Assembly: GCF_050750585.1 (NCBI RefSeq)
Contig: NZ_JBOJLM010000002.1
Span: 186,001-250,000, forward strand
Reading direction: 5' to 3'
DNA from: Salinimicrobium sp050750585
GTDB lineage: Bacteria > Bacteroidota > Bacteroidia > Flavobacteriales > Flavobacteriaceae
DNA: 64,000 bases
How positions within the stretch are numbered: the first letter of the stretch is position 1; each line of letters starts with the position of its first letter. Under the pieces are notes generated by a model. It saw nothing but the letters and a program-made list of their open reading frames with translations, ran no database searches and was not told the DNA's origin. A program made the position numbers and the translations under genes. This document shows, piece by piece, positions 45,073 to 53,178 of this stretch.

Positions 45073-46053
45073 ATGGAAGCGACTGTTACCAGAACAGGTA
45101 CCGAAGGAAAAACATGGGGCGGTGGGAATCAACCTTTGAAAGTGAGCTATGGTAAAATGATGATGTGGTTCTTCATCTTATCAGATGCGCTTACTTTTTC
45201 CGGTTTTCTTGCCTCTTACGGTTTTGCGAGATACAAATTTTCTAACAGCTGGCCGATTGCCGATGAGGTTTTTAACCACTTTCCGTTTTTGCATGGCGTA
45301 GATGCGCCCATGTATTACGTGGCCTTAATGACCTTTATCCTTATCTTTTCTTCTGTAACTATGGTTTTGGCGGTAGATGCCGGCCATAACATGAAAAAAG
45401 GTAAGGTAACCATATACATGTTGTTGACCATTATTGGAGGTATCATCTTCCTTGGGTCACAGGCATGGGAGTGGAAGAATTTTATTCAGGGTACCTATGG
45501 TGCTATTGAAACCCGGGGTGGTAATGTGCTGCAGGTTATAGATAATGATGGGCATCGCGTTGCACTGGATGAATTTGTGGTTGCTGCACCAAAAGAAAGG
45601 ATACAACATGAGCGAACAAATGGCCTTTGGTTTACAGATGAGCCAACTTTGGCACGTTTCACAATGGATGATGTGCTTGCAGGATTTGAAGCTAATCCAA
45701 ACCTTCTTATAAGAACACAGGAGTTAACCGAGACAGGAGAGAAAGTGATCTTAACAAGACAGGCGTCACTGGCAAAACTTGAGAGCGAGGGAATAGGAGT
45801 TATTGAGGGAGCAAACCTTCAAAAAAATGAATATGGAAATCCCCTTTTTGGAGACTTCTTCTTTTTCATCACTGGTTTCCACGGTTTTCACGTATTGACC
45901 GGGGTTTTGATTAATATCATCATCTTCTTCAATGTGCTTATTGGTACTTATGAGAGAAGAGGGCATTATGAAATGGTAGAAAAAGTTGGATTGTACTGGC
46001 ACTTTGTAGACCTTGTATGGGTATTTGTATTTACTTTCTTCTATTTGGTATAA
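45073..46053 (+). CDS. coxC: Cytochrome c oxidase subunit III, with soluble insert
   Basis: 326 residues. Subunit III helices flank a soluble insert of about 115 residues (about 140-255), between LGSQAWEWKNF and FFFFITGFHGFHVLTG, the latter being the conserved subunit III motif. The C-terminus ends GLYWHFVDLVWVFVFTFFYLV. The insert is in frame with no repeats or cysteines. It is part of the cluster ctaB-coxC-like-coxC-subunit IV. Together with coxA/B at 19-22 kb it gives a four-subunit oxidase. Confidence 0.92.
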   Translation: MEATVTRTGTEGKTWGGGNQPLKVSYGKMMMWFFILSDALTFSGFLASYGFARYKFSNSWPIADEVFNHFPFLHGVDAPMYYVALMTFILIFSSVTMVLAVDAGHNMKKGKVTIYMLLTIIGGIIFLGSQAWEWKNFIQGTYGAIETRGGNVLQVIDNDGHRVALDEFVVAAPKERIQHERTNGLWFTDEPTLARFTMDDVLAGFEANPNLLIRTQELTETGEKVILTRQASLAKLESEGIGVIEGANLQKNEYGNPLFGDFFFFITGFHGFHVLTGVLINIIIFFNVLIGTYERRGHYEMVEKVGLYWHFVDLVWVFVFTFFYLV

Positions 46054-46071
46054 TCTGGAATAAGAATTAAA

Positions 46072-46434
46072 ATGGCACACGATACTACACACGCACACGA
46101 ATCGAACTCTAAAAGGATCTGGACGGTATTTATAATCCTTTCGATCATTACTCTTGTAGAAGTTATCTTAGGGATCATCAAACCAGATTTTCTGGTGCAT
46201 ACCTACTTCGTTAGCTTGAAGTTGATCAACTGGATCTTCATTGTTCTTACAATATGGAAGGCTTATTATATTACCTGGGCCTTTATGCATATGGAGGGCG
46301 AGACCAAAGGGCTAAGACGCTCTGTGGTCTGGACCGCAGGCTTTCTCATTGTTTACCTCGTTTTTATTCTTCTTACTGAAGGAGATTATGTTCACGAGGT
46401 ACTGCAGCGGGGGCAGGTGGCCTGGGATTTCTAA
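46072..46434 (+). CDS. Cytochrome c oxidase subunit IV family protein
   Basis: 120 residues, three hydrophobic helices, with an N-terminal His-rich stretch (AHDTTHAHE) and the segment AYYITWAFMHMEGETKGLRR typical of prokaryotic caa3 subunit IV. It follows coxC by 18 bases and is closed by a terminator at 46452-46479. Structural role in the oxidase. Confidence 0.88.
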   Translation: MAHDTTHAHESNSKRIWTVFIILSIITLVEVILGIIKPDFLVHTYFVSLKLINWIFIVLTIWKAYYITWAFMHMEGETKGLRRSVVWTAGFLIVYLVFILLTEGDYVHEVLQRGQVAWDF

Positions 46435-46451
46435 AAGTTAAAACATAAAGG

Positions 46452-46479
46452 AAAGGCGGTTTTAAAACCGCCTTTTTTT
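46452..46479 (+). terminator. Intrinsic terminator after subunit IV
   Basis: AAAGGCGGTTTT (46452-46463) and AAAACCGCCTTT (46464-46475) form a perfect 24-base palindrome, followed by TTTT. Confidence 0.9.
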
Positions 46480-46507
46480 ATTTTTGTACACATCTTTCCG
46501 GAAAGAT
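46479..46507 (+). promoter_or_regulatory. -7 box and 16-bp palindrome in leader
   Basis: TATTTTTG (46479-46486) matches TAnnTTTG. Just after it lies the perfect palindrome ATCTTTCCGGAAAGAT (46492-46507), beginning close to the expected transcript start and ending 3 bases before the ATG. It could be an operator or a 5' hairpin. Confidence 0.55.
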
Positions 46508-46510
46508 AAT

Positions 46511-47164
46511 ATGAAAAAATTCTTTGTCATTTTTGTGCTTTTTGCACTTCCCCTTGGGGCTTATCTGTTCTTCGCTTCAGGAGTCAATAACTTTGCCCGT
46601 CTGCCTGTCCTTACTCAGGAAATTTATCAGCTGGAATCTTTTAGAAGCCTTGAAGGTGGCGAAGAGGAAGTGAGCTTTGATAAAAAGATCACAATTCTTG
46701 GTTTTCCCGGGGTCGAACCCATAGATTATATGAATAACGCCTATCACCTGGCTGAAAAAATCTATGATCCTTATGCCGAATTTAATGACTTTCAGTTTGT
46801 TTCGGTAGTTCCTGAAGGAAGTGAGGCGCAGGTAGAAGAGCTGAAGCTAAAGATTTCAAAAGTTATAGATCTCAAAAAGTGGAAATTTGTGACAGCTTCT
46901 TCCGAAGAGATCAACGCGCTGTTTGATAGCCTTAATACCAACCTCGAGCTTAATGGCGACCTCTCTACGCCAAATGTCTTTATTATTGATAAAGAAGGAA
47001 AATTACGCGGTAGGGATAAAGATGATGATGGGAACGAGCTTTTTGGCTACGATACCGGCTCAATTTATGTTCTCAACAATAAAATGACCGACGATGTAAA
47101 GGTTATTTTAGCTGAATATCGCCTCGAGCTTAAAAAGTACAATAAAGAGAATACTGAAGATTAA
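46511..47164 (+). CDS. Thioredoxin-like protein preceding SCO
   Basis: 217 residues from ATG 46511; a GTG or TTG further upstream lies inside the promoter palindrome region and is rejected. One N-terminal helix (about 3-21) then a soluble part with weak thioredoxin-fold features (ITILGFPGVEP, TPNVFIIDKEGKLRGRDKDDD) but no CXXC or CXXXC motif. The stop overlaps the SCO start by one base. Probably a periplasmic, membrane-anchored partner in oxidase assembly; function otherwise unknown. Confidence 0.75.
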   Translation: MKKFFVIFVLFALPLGAYLFFASGVNNFARLPVLTQEIYQLESFRSLEGGEEEVSFDKKITILGFPGVEPIDYMNNAYHLAEKIYDPYAEFNDFQFVSVVPEGSEAQVEELKLKISKVIDLKKWKFVTASSEEINALFDSLNTNLELNGDLSTPNVFIIDKEGKLRGRDKDDDGNELFGYDTGSIYVLNNKMTDDVKVILAEYRLELKKYNKENTED

Positions 47165-47901
47165 TGAAAAATTACTCATACATAGGGCTATTCCTGGTAA
47201 TCGTTATTTTTGGGATCATTGTAGTACCCGAGATCATTGACAGGGTGAATGAAGAGGAAACAGTTTCTTCAAACAGGTCTGATGGCCGGGAAGAACGGGC
47301 TGCTGCCAATGTTGATCTTGATTATATTATGGTGAATGAAGAAAAGAAGAAAGTCCCGCCATTCGAATTCATAGATCAACATGGAGACACCATCACCAAT
47401 AAAGATTATGAAGGTAAGGTTTATATCGCCGAATTCTTCTTCTCTACCTGCCCAACTATTTGTCCCATTATGAAAGACAATTTGGTAGAAGTACAGGATG
47501 TATTTGCTTCCAATGAAGATTTTGGGATTGCTTCTTTTAGTATAGACACCCGCCATGATACGCCCCAGGTTCTCAAAGAATATGCGGTAAATAATAATAT
47601 AAACCATCCTAACTGGCATTTAATGACAGGAGAGCAGGAAGATATTTATGATCTTGCTAATTCCGGCTTTAATATTTATGCCGGCGAAGATGAAAATGCA
47701 GCGGGCGGCTTTGCCCATTCAGGATATTTTGCCCTTGTAGATCGTGAGGGTTATATCAGGTCCCGAAAAGACTCTTTTGGAAACCCCATTATTTATTACA
47801 GGGGTTCTGTGCCTCGCAATGCAGTTGTGGAGCCGGGAGAGGAAGAGCCTCAAATTGATATACTTATTGCCGACGCTAAAAGACTTGTTGATGATAAATA
47901 G
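47164..47901 (+). CDS. SCO family copper chaperone
   Basis: 245 residues. An N-terminal helix (about 5-23) and a thioredoxin fold with the copper-binding Cys96-PTI-Cys100 (FFFSTCPTICPIMK) and His185 (GGFAHSGYF), the complete SCO1/SenC ligand set. SCO loads CuA of oxidase subunit II, here presumably the CuA of coxB at 20 kb. Its end overlaps the DUF420 gene by 11 bases. Confidence 0.95.
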   Translation: MKNYSYIGLFLVIVIFGIIVVPEIIDRVNEEETVSSNRSDGREERAAANVDLDYIMVNEEKKKVPPFEFIDQHGDTITNKDYEGKVYIAEFFFSTCPTICPIMKDNLVEVQDVFASNEDFGIASFSIDTRHDTPQVLKEYAVNNNINHPNWHLMTGEQEDIYDLANSGFNIYAGEDENAAGGFAHSGYFALVDREGYIRSRKDSFGNPIIYYRGSVPRNAVVEPGEEEPQIDILIADAKRLVDDK

Positions 47902-48424
47902 AAGTACAGATAAAGTAATGGTGCCTACCATAGTGGTGGTTTCCATCTTAGTGCCGGTGGCGGTGCTTATCTTGATGTATTTGCCAGAGCGGTATGATGT
48001 TTTGGGCGGAAGCTTTAAGAACTTCCCTCTTTTTCACGCTGTTCTTAATTTTTCTACTGCCATCTTTCTTATTGCCGGTTACTATGCAATGAAGGTGAAG
48101 GAGTTGATATGGCACAGGAACCTTATGATCTCGGCTTTTTTCCTGTCGGCGGTATTTTTGGTGAGTTACGTCATATCTAAAATAAGTAATGAACCCGTGC
48201 CTTATGGTGGGGAAGGGGTACTTAAGTATATTTATTTCTTTATTCTTATCACGCACATCCTGCTTTCGGCAATTATTGTCCCTCTCGTTCTGTTCACAAT
48301 GTACCGCGGCCTTACAGGAGAGGTAGAGAAGCATCGTAAGATTGCCCGTTACACCTATCCAACATGGTTGTATGTTGCGGTGACGGGAGTGCTGGTGTAT
48401 TTATTCATGGCTCCTTATTACTAA
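47891..48424 (+). CDS. DUF420 (CtaM-like) membrane protein
   Basis: 177 residues from ATG 47891; upstream codons in this frame overlap the SCO gene. Five hydrophobic helices with conserved FPLFHAVLNFSTAIFL, WHRNLMISAF and THILLSAIIVPLV (His residues), then HRKIARYTYPTWLYVAVTGV. The DUF420/YozB family is known in firmicutes as CtaM, an assembly factor for heme-copper oxidases. Position between SCO and a small Cys protein supports that. Confidence 0.88.
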   Translation: MINRSTDKVMVPTIVVVSILVPVAVLILMYLPERYDVLGGSFKNFPLFHAVLNFSTAIFLIAGYYAMKVKELIWHRNLMISAFFLSAVFLVSYVISKISNEPVPYGGEGVLKYIYFFILITHILLSAIIVPLVLFTMYRGLTGEVEKHRKIARYTYPTWLYVAVTGVLVYLFMAPYY

Positions 48425-48428
48425 AGGT

Positions 48429-48656
48429 ATGAAAGCAAGAATTTTTATTACTGCTATTTTTATTCTTTTCCTTTCGGTTGACGTTGAGGCACAGTGTGCT
48501 ATGTGCCGTGCCGTACTTGAAACCGAACAGGGTCAATCTACTGCTGAAGGGATTAACGACGGGATCGTATATCTTATGATCTTTCCTTACTTATTAATGG
48601 CTGGAGTGGCCTATTTCATTTGGAAGTCCAGGAGAAAGAAACGTGTAGAAGAATAA
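48429..48656 (+). CDS. Small CXXC membrane protein of the oxidase cluster
   Basis: 75 residues: a signal-like N-terminus (about 1-20), then QCAMCRAVLETEQGQ with a CXXC pair (about 23-26), a second hydrophobic helix (about 46-66) and a basic tail (KSRRKKRVEE). The pair could bind metal or heme, or be a thiol site. Starting 4 bases after the DUF420 gene, it is probably part of the oxidase assembly unit. No named family recognised. Confidence 0.75.
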   Translation: MKARIFITAIFILFLSVDVEAQCAMCRAVLETEQGQSTAEGINDGIVYLMIFPYLLMAGVAYFIWKSRRKKRVEE

Positions 48657-48669
48657 TTTCTTTCCTCTT

Positions 48670-48683
48670 AAAAATGGCATTTT
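48670..48683. repeat. Dispersed near-palindrome, partial copy
   Basis: AAAAATGGCATTTT, 14 bases after the stop of the small CXXC protein. Confidence 0.6.
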
Positions 48684-48771
48684 CTTAAATCTTTTTTCAG
48701 AAAATGTAACATTTCCTGTTTTTACCAGTCTAATGGGTGCGCCCTTCATAGTAATTTGAATTACACCCGGT

Positions 48772-49473
48772 ATGATTGAAATCAAAGATTTGCACAAATC
48801 CTATAAAACAGGAAGCAATTCCCTGCACGTACTTAAGGGGATAAATTTTAGTGTTGCTGAAGGAGAGCTGGTGTCTATTATGGGCTCTTCTGGCTCGGGC
48901 AAATCTACCCTGCTCAACATCCTTGGAATGCTTGATGAAGCCGATAGCGGCACTTACACCCTTGATGGGGTTCCTATTAAAAATCTTAATGAAAAAATTG
49001 CAGCCCGCTACCGCAATAAATTTCTGGGCTTCATTTTTCAGTCTTTTAACCTTATCAATTATAAAACTGCGTTAGATAATGTGGCCCTGCCTCTATATTA
49101 CCAGGGCATGAAACGTAAAGAACGAATAGAGAAGGCAATGGCCTATCTCGATAAAGTAGGGCTTACTCCCTGGGCACAACATCTTCCGAATGAATTATCG
49201 GGAGGCCAGAAGCAAAGGGTGGCAATAGCCAGGGCTCTTGCAAGTGATCCAAAAGTGTTACTGGCCGATGAACCTACCGGTGCTCTTGATACTAAAACCT
49301 CTTATGAAGTTATGGATCTTATTCAGAAGATCAATGAAGAGGGGCGTACTATTCTCATTGTTACCCACGAGCATGATATCGCCGAAATGACAAAACGAAT
49401 CGTCAACCTTAAAGACGGTTTGATCATAGATGATAAAAAAATAGATCAGATAAAAGCACTGCAACATGTTTGA
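48772..49473 (+). CDS. ABC transporter ATP-binding protein (MacB/LolD type)
   Basis: 233 residues. Walker A GSSGSGKST (38-46), Q-loop FQSFNLI, signature LSGGQKQR, Walker B VLLADEPTGALD, and the H-loop VTHEHDIAE. It drives the two FtsX-type permeases that follow. The order ATPase, two permeases, HlyD-type adaptor, TolC, second adaptor suggests an efflux or secretion pump for peptides, lipids or antibiotics. It overlaps the first permease by 8 bases. Confidence 0.95.
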   Translation: MIEIKDLHKSYKTGSNSLHVLKGINFSVAEGELVSIMGSSGSGKSTLLNILGMLDEADSGTYTLDGVPIKNLNEKIAARYRNKFLGFIFQSFNLINYKTALDNVALPLYYQGMKRKERIEKAMAYLDKVGLTPWAQHLPNELSGGQKQRVAIARALASDPKVLLADEPTGALDTKTSYEVMDLIQKINEEGRTILIVTHEHDIAEMTKRIVNLKDGLIIDDKKIDQIKALQHV

Positions 49474-50710
49474 TCTTGAGCGTTGGGAAGAAATCTTTGA
49501 TACAATTCGCAAGAACAAACTGCGAACCTTTCTCACAGGCCTCTCGGTAGCCTCGGGAATTTTTATCCTCGTTATATTATTAGGTTTGGGAGAGGGAATG
49601 AAAAATGGTATTTCTTCTGAATTTGAACGGGATGCATCCAATATTTTGTATATATGGACGGGTACTACCTCTGTGGAGTACAAAGGGCTTAATCCCGGGC
49701 GCAATATTCGGCTGAAGAATACAGATTTTCAAACCACGGCTCAGAAATATGAGAATGAACTGGAATTCAAATCCTCTGTGTACAGGATTTGGAATGGGGT
49801 GGTGACCTACAAGAAAGAATCGGGTTCTTATAGAGTGGAAGGAGTGCTGCCCGACTACCAGTTTCTTGAGAAGAGCAGTATGACCAAAGGGCGTTACATC
49901 AATTATTCAGATCACGACAATTATGAAAAGGTAGTGGTGATTGGAAACAGGGTGAGTAATGACCTTTTTAAAGAGGTAGATCCAATTGGCAGATACCTTG
50001 AGATTTCAGGCATAAATTTTAAAGTAATTGGAGTGTTCACAGATCCAGGGGGAGAGCGTGAAGAGAGTCGGGTATATGTGCCGTTGTCTACCGGCCAACG
50101 GGTCTTCAACGGACAGAATCATATTAATAATATGGCTTTTACCCTCGAACAAGAGGATAATTTTGAAGCAGCTCTTGCCGCCTCAAATAAATTCACTTCA
50201 GAATTAGAACAATTCCTGAAAGAACAACACAGTATAGCTCCCGAAGATAACCGGGCCGTGAATATCAATAATTCACTTGAAAACATGAAACGGTTCTATG
50301 ACCTCATTAACATGATCAAGTTTTTCTTCTGGGGCGTGGGGATTTGTACCATTATCGCAGGAATTGTGGGGGTAAGCAATATCATGCTCATAATTGTAAA
50401 GGAACGCACCCGAGAAATAGGTGTAAGAAAAGCTTTGGGGGCAGAACCACTTTCTATAGTTGGAATGATCTTGCATGAATCTATTTTTGTCACTGCCATT
50501 GCAGGGTTGGTAGGGCTTATTGGAAGTTTAGCCTTGCTCGAACTGGTTGGGCCGCTTATAGAGACAAACTTTATATCGAACCCTTCGGTAGATTTTGGAA
50601 TCGCACTAACCACAGTGGTCATTCTTATAGTTGCCGGAGCATTGGCGGGCTTTTTCCCTGCTTACAGGGCAGCGAAAATCAAACCTATTGTAGCATTAAG
50701 AGATGAGTAA
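49466..50710 (+). CDS. ABC transporter permease (MacB type), first
   Basis: 414 residues. N-terminal helix (about 18-40), a long periplasmic domain (about 45-280, DUF-type MacB_PCD), and a C-terminal FtsX domain with three helices (about 285-400, FFFWGVGICTIIAGIVGVSN, VKERTREIGVRKALGAEP). It works by mechanotransmission with the ATPase and TolC. It is followed 2 bases later by a paralogue. Confidence 0.93.
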   Translation: MFDLERWEEIFDTIRKNKLRTFLTGLSVASGIFILVILLGLGEGMKNGISSEFERDASNILYIWTGTTSVEYKGLNPGRNIRLKNTDFQTTAQKYENELEFKSSVYRIWNGVVTYKKESGSYRVEGVLPDYQFLEKSSMTKGRYINYSDHDNYEKVVVIGNRVSNDLFKEVDPIGRYLEISGINFKVIGVFTDPGGEREESRVYVPLSTGQRVFNGQNHINNMAFTLEQEDNFEAALAASNKFTSELEQFLKEQHSIAPEDNRAVNINNSLENMKRFYDLINMIKFFFWGVGICTIIAGIVGVSNIMLIIVKERTREIGVRKALGAEPLSIVGMILHESIFVTAIAGLVGLIGSLALLELVGPLIETNFISNPSVDFGIALTTVVILIVAGALAGFFPAYRAAKIKPIVALRDE

Positions 50711-50712
50711 GC

Positions 50713-51975
50713 ATGTTTAGTAGAGATAATTGGGATGAAATACTGGAAGCTCTAAGTGCTAACTGGTTTAGAACCGTACTTACCGCTTTTGGGGTGCTGT
50801 GGGGAATTTTTATTCTCGTTATACTGCTTGCTGCCGGTAAAGGTCTGGAGAATGGAGTGAAGCAGGGATTTGGTGGAATGGCAACCAATTCTATGTTCAT
50901 GTGGACCCAGGTAACTTCAAAGCCTTATAAAGGTCTGCCTAAAGGAAGAAGATACAACTTCAAAGTAGATGATGTGGCTGCCATTAAACGGGAAGTGCCA
51001 AATATGAGATTTGTTTCCCCGCGTAACCAGCTCGGCGGGTTTGGTGGAGGAAACAACGTGACCAGGGGATTGAACACCGGAGCTTTTAATGTTTACGGGG
51101 ATTATCCTGAAATTATTCAGCAGGAACCTATGGATATCACTTCGGGCAGGTTCATTAATTATTCCGATATCAATGATAAACGGAAAGTGGCTGTGATAGG
51201 AGAGGGAGTGCGTACAACCTTGTATGAGCCAGGAGAGGAAGTGCTGGGGACCTATATCAAGGTAAGTGGGGTGAACTTTATGGTGATTGGTACCTATAAG
51301 AAGAAAGGTAATAATGGTAATGCCGAAGAAAATCAAAAACAGATCTACGTTCCTTTTACTGCTTTTTCTCAGGCCTTCAACATGGGGAACAATGTAGGTT
51401 GGATGGCCATTACCGCACAAGACGGGTCATCTATTACCAATCTTAAAGGTGACGTGATAGAGGTGATCAAGACCAGGCACTCTATACATCCCGAAGATGA
51501 AAGGGCAGTAGGGAATTTTGACCTTTTTGAAGAGTTTAATAAGATCAACGGATTGTTTGTTGCTTTAAAAGGTGTTGCTTATTTCGTCGGAATTCTGGTG
51601 CTGCTTTCGGGGATTATTGGGATAAGCAATATCATGCTTATTGTAGTTAAAGAACGAACCAACGAAATTGGTGTAAGGCGGGCGCTGGGTGCAACACCCT
51701 GGGCAATAAGAGGGCAAATTCTCATGGAATCCATTTTTCTAACTATTATTTCAGGTATGGCAGGCATTGTATTGGCTACAGGGGTAATAGCACTTGTGAA
51801 CAAAGCTTTAAGCGGTATGGATACTTCAGAAATGATGTTCCTCAATCCAAGTGTAAACCTTGGCGTGGTGATAACAGCTCTCGCTATATTAATAATTTCA
51901 GGTCTACTGGCCGGTTTGATCCCTGCGCAAAACGCTATCAAGATCAAACCCGTAGATGCTTTAAGAACAGAATAG
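50713..51975 (+). CDS. ABC transporter permease (MacB type), second
   Basis: 420 residues, the same architecture as the gene before it (FtsX-type C-terminus VKERTNEIGVRRALGATPWAIR). The two likely form a heterodimer, as is usual when two such permeases sit side by side. A Gly-rich stretch (LGGFGGGNNVTRGL) in the periplasmic domain is unusual. It has no own ATPase. Confidence 0.92.
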   Translation: MFSRDNWDEILEALSANWFRTVLTAFGVLWGIFILVILLAAGKGLENGVKQGFGGMATNSMFMWTQVTSKPYKGLPKGRRYNFKVDDVAAIKREVPNMRFVSPRNQLGGFGGGNNVTRGLNTGAFNVYGDYPEIIQQEPMDITSGRFINYSDINDKRKVAVIGEGVRTTLYEPGEEVLGTYIKVSGVNFMVIGTYKKKGNNGNAEENQKQIYVPFTAFSQAFNMGNNVGWMAITAQDGSSITNLKGDVIEVIKTRHSIHPEDERAVGNFDLFEEFNKINGLFVALKGVAYFVGILVLLSGIIGISNIMLIVVKERTNEIGVRRALGATPWAIRGQILMESIFLTIISGMAGIVLATGVIALVNKALSGMDTSEMMFLNPSVNLGVVITALAILIISGLLAGLIPAQNAIKIKPVDALRTE

Positions 51976-51997
51976 ATTAAAAATAAATAGAAACAGA

Positions 51998-53119
51998 ATG
52001 AAAAGAATTGTAACGATCCTTATCCTGGTGGTAATCGCAGTAGCATTTACCGGAGCGCTATATTACCTGTATGCCAAAAATCAGGAAGACCCAACAGTTT
52101 ATGAGACCGAACAGGCTTCAGAAAAAACTATTGTGAAAAAGACAGTGGCTACAGGGAATATTGTGCCAAAAGAAGAAGTTTTGATTAAACCCAATATTTC
52201 AGGGATCATTGAAGAAATCTTTATTGAAGCCGGTGATCGTATACAGGCCGGAGATCAAATTGCGAAGATACGTGTGATCCCTAATGTTTCATCTTTACAG
52301 AATGCTAAAGATGCAGTGCAAACGGCAAAGATCAACTTTGATAATGAAAAAAGGAATTTTGAGCGTCAGGAATCACTTTTTGAAAAGGGAGTAATTTCGG
52401 CTAATGAATTTGATGATGCCCAGGTGGCGTTTAGAAGGGCAGAGCAGAATTATAAATCTGCACAACAAAACTATGAGATTGTGCGTACGGGAACAACAAG
52501 CGGTTTGGGAACTGCTGCAAATACCTTGATTCGTTCTACAGTAGAAGGAATGGTGTTAGACGTTCCTGTGAAAGTGGGGAACCAGGTGATTGAAAGTAAT
52601 AATTTCAATGACGGTACCACTATAGCTATTCTTGCCGATGTGAATAAAATGATCTTTGAAGGAAAGGTTGATGAGAGTGAAGTTGGGAAAATAAAAGAAG
52701 ATTTGCCGCTTGAAGTAATGGTTGGCGCTATTGAAGATAAAACCTTTAAAGCAGTTCTCGATTACATAGCGCCAAAAGGAGTGGAGGAAAACGGGGCTAT
52801 TCAGTTTGATATCGAAGGAACTCTTGACAAAGCCGATACTACTTTTATAAGAGCTGGCTTAAGTGCGAATGCTTCCATTATCCTGGCGAAAGCCGAAAAT
52901 GTGCTGGCTCTAAGGGAAGCGTTGATACAATTTGATCCTAAAACACAAGAGCCTTTTGTTGAAGTAGCTACGGGAGACCAGCAATTTGAGCGCCGGGATG
53001 TGGAGTTGGGAGTGAGTGACGGCATCTTTGTAGAAATTAAAGACGGCATTACCGCAAATGACAAAATTAAAGTTTGGAACCAGCTAAAACCGGTTAATCC
53101 TACTGCACAAGTGCAATAG
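51998..53119 (+). CDS. HlyD/MacA-type periplasmic adaptor, first
   Basis: 373 residues. N-terminal anchor helix (about 4-24), then a lipoyl half-motif (TGNIVPKEEVLIKPNISGII), an alpha-helical hairpin (about 100-160), a second lipoyl half and beta-barrel parts (VEGMVLDVPVKVGNQV, then ADVNKMIFEGKVDESEVGKI). It bridges the permease and TolC. It sits 22 bases after the second permease and 59 bases before a TolC-type channel. Confidence 0.9.
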   Translation: MKRIVTILILVVIAVAFTGALYYLYAKNQEDPTVYETEQASEKTIVKKTVATGNIVPKEEVLIKPNISGIIEEIFIEAGDRIQAGDQIAKIRVIPNVSSLQNAKDAVQTAKINFDNEKRNFERQESLFEKGVISANEFDDAQVAFRRAEQNYKSAQQNYEIVRTGTTSGLGTAANTLIRSTVEGMVLDVPVKVGNQVIESNNFNDGTTIAILADVNKMIFEGKVDESEVGKIKEDLPLEVMVGAIEDKTFKAVLDYIAPKGVEENGAIQFDIEGTLDKADTTFIRAGLSANASIILAKAENVLALREALIQFDPKTQEPFVEVATGDQQFERRDVELGVSDGIFVEIKDGITANDKIKVWNQLKPVNPTAQVQ

Positions 53120-53178
53120 ATTGTTTGCTGCTGTAACAAAAACGGTTCTTACAAGACTTACATTTTACAACTACAATT

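Noticed and set aside
47744..47890. Upstream extension of the DUF420 frame
   Set aside because: It overlaps the conserved C-terminus of SCO; residues before 47891 do not resemble the family.
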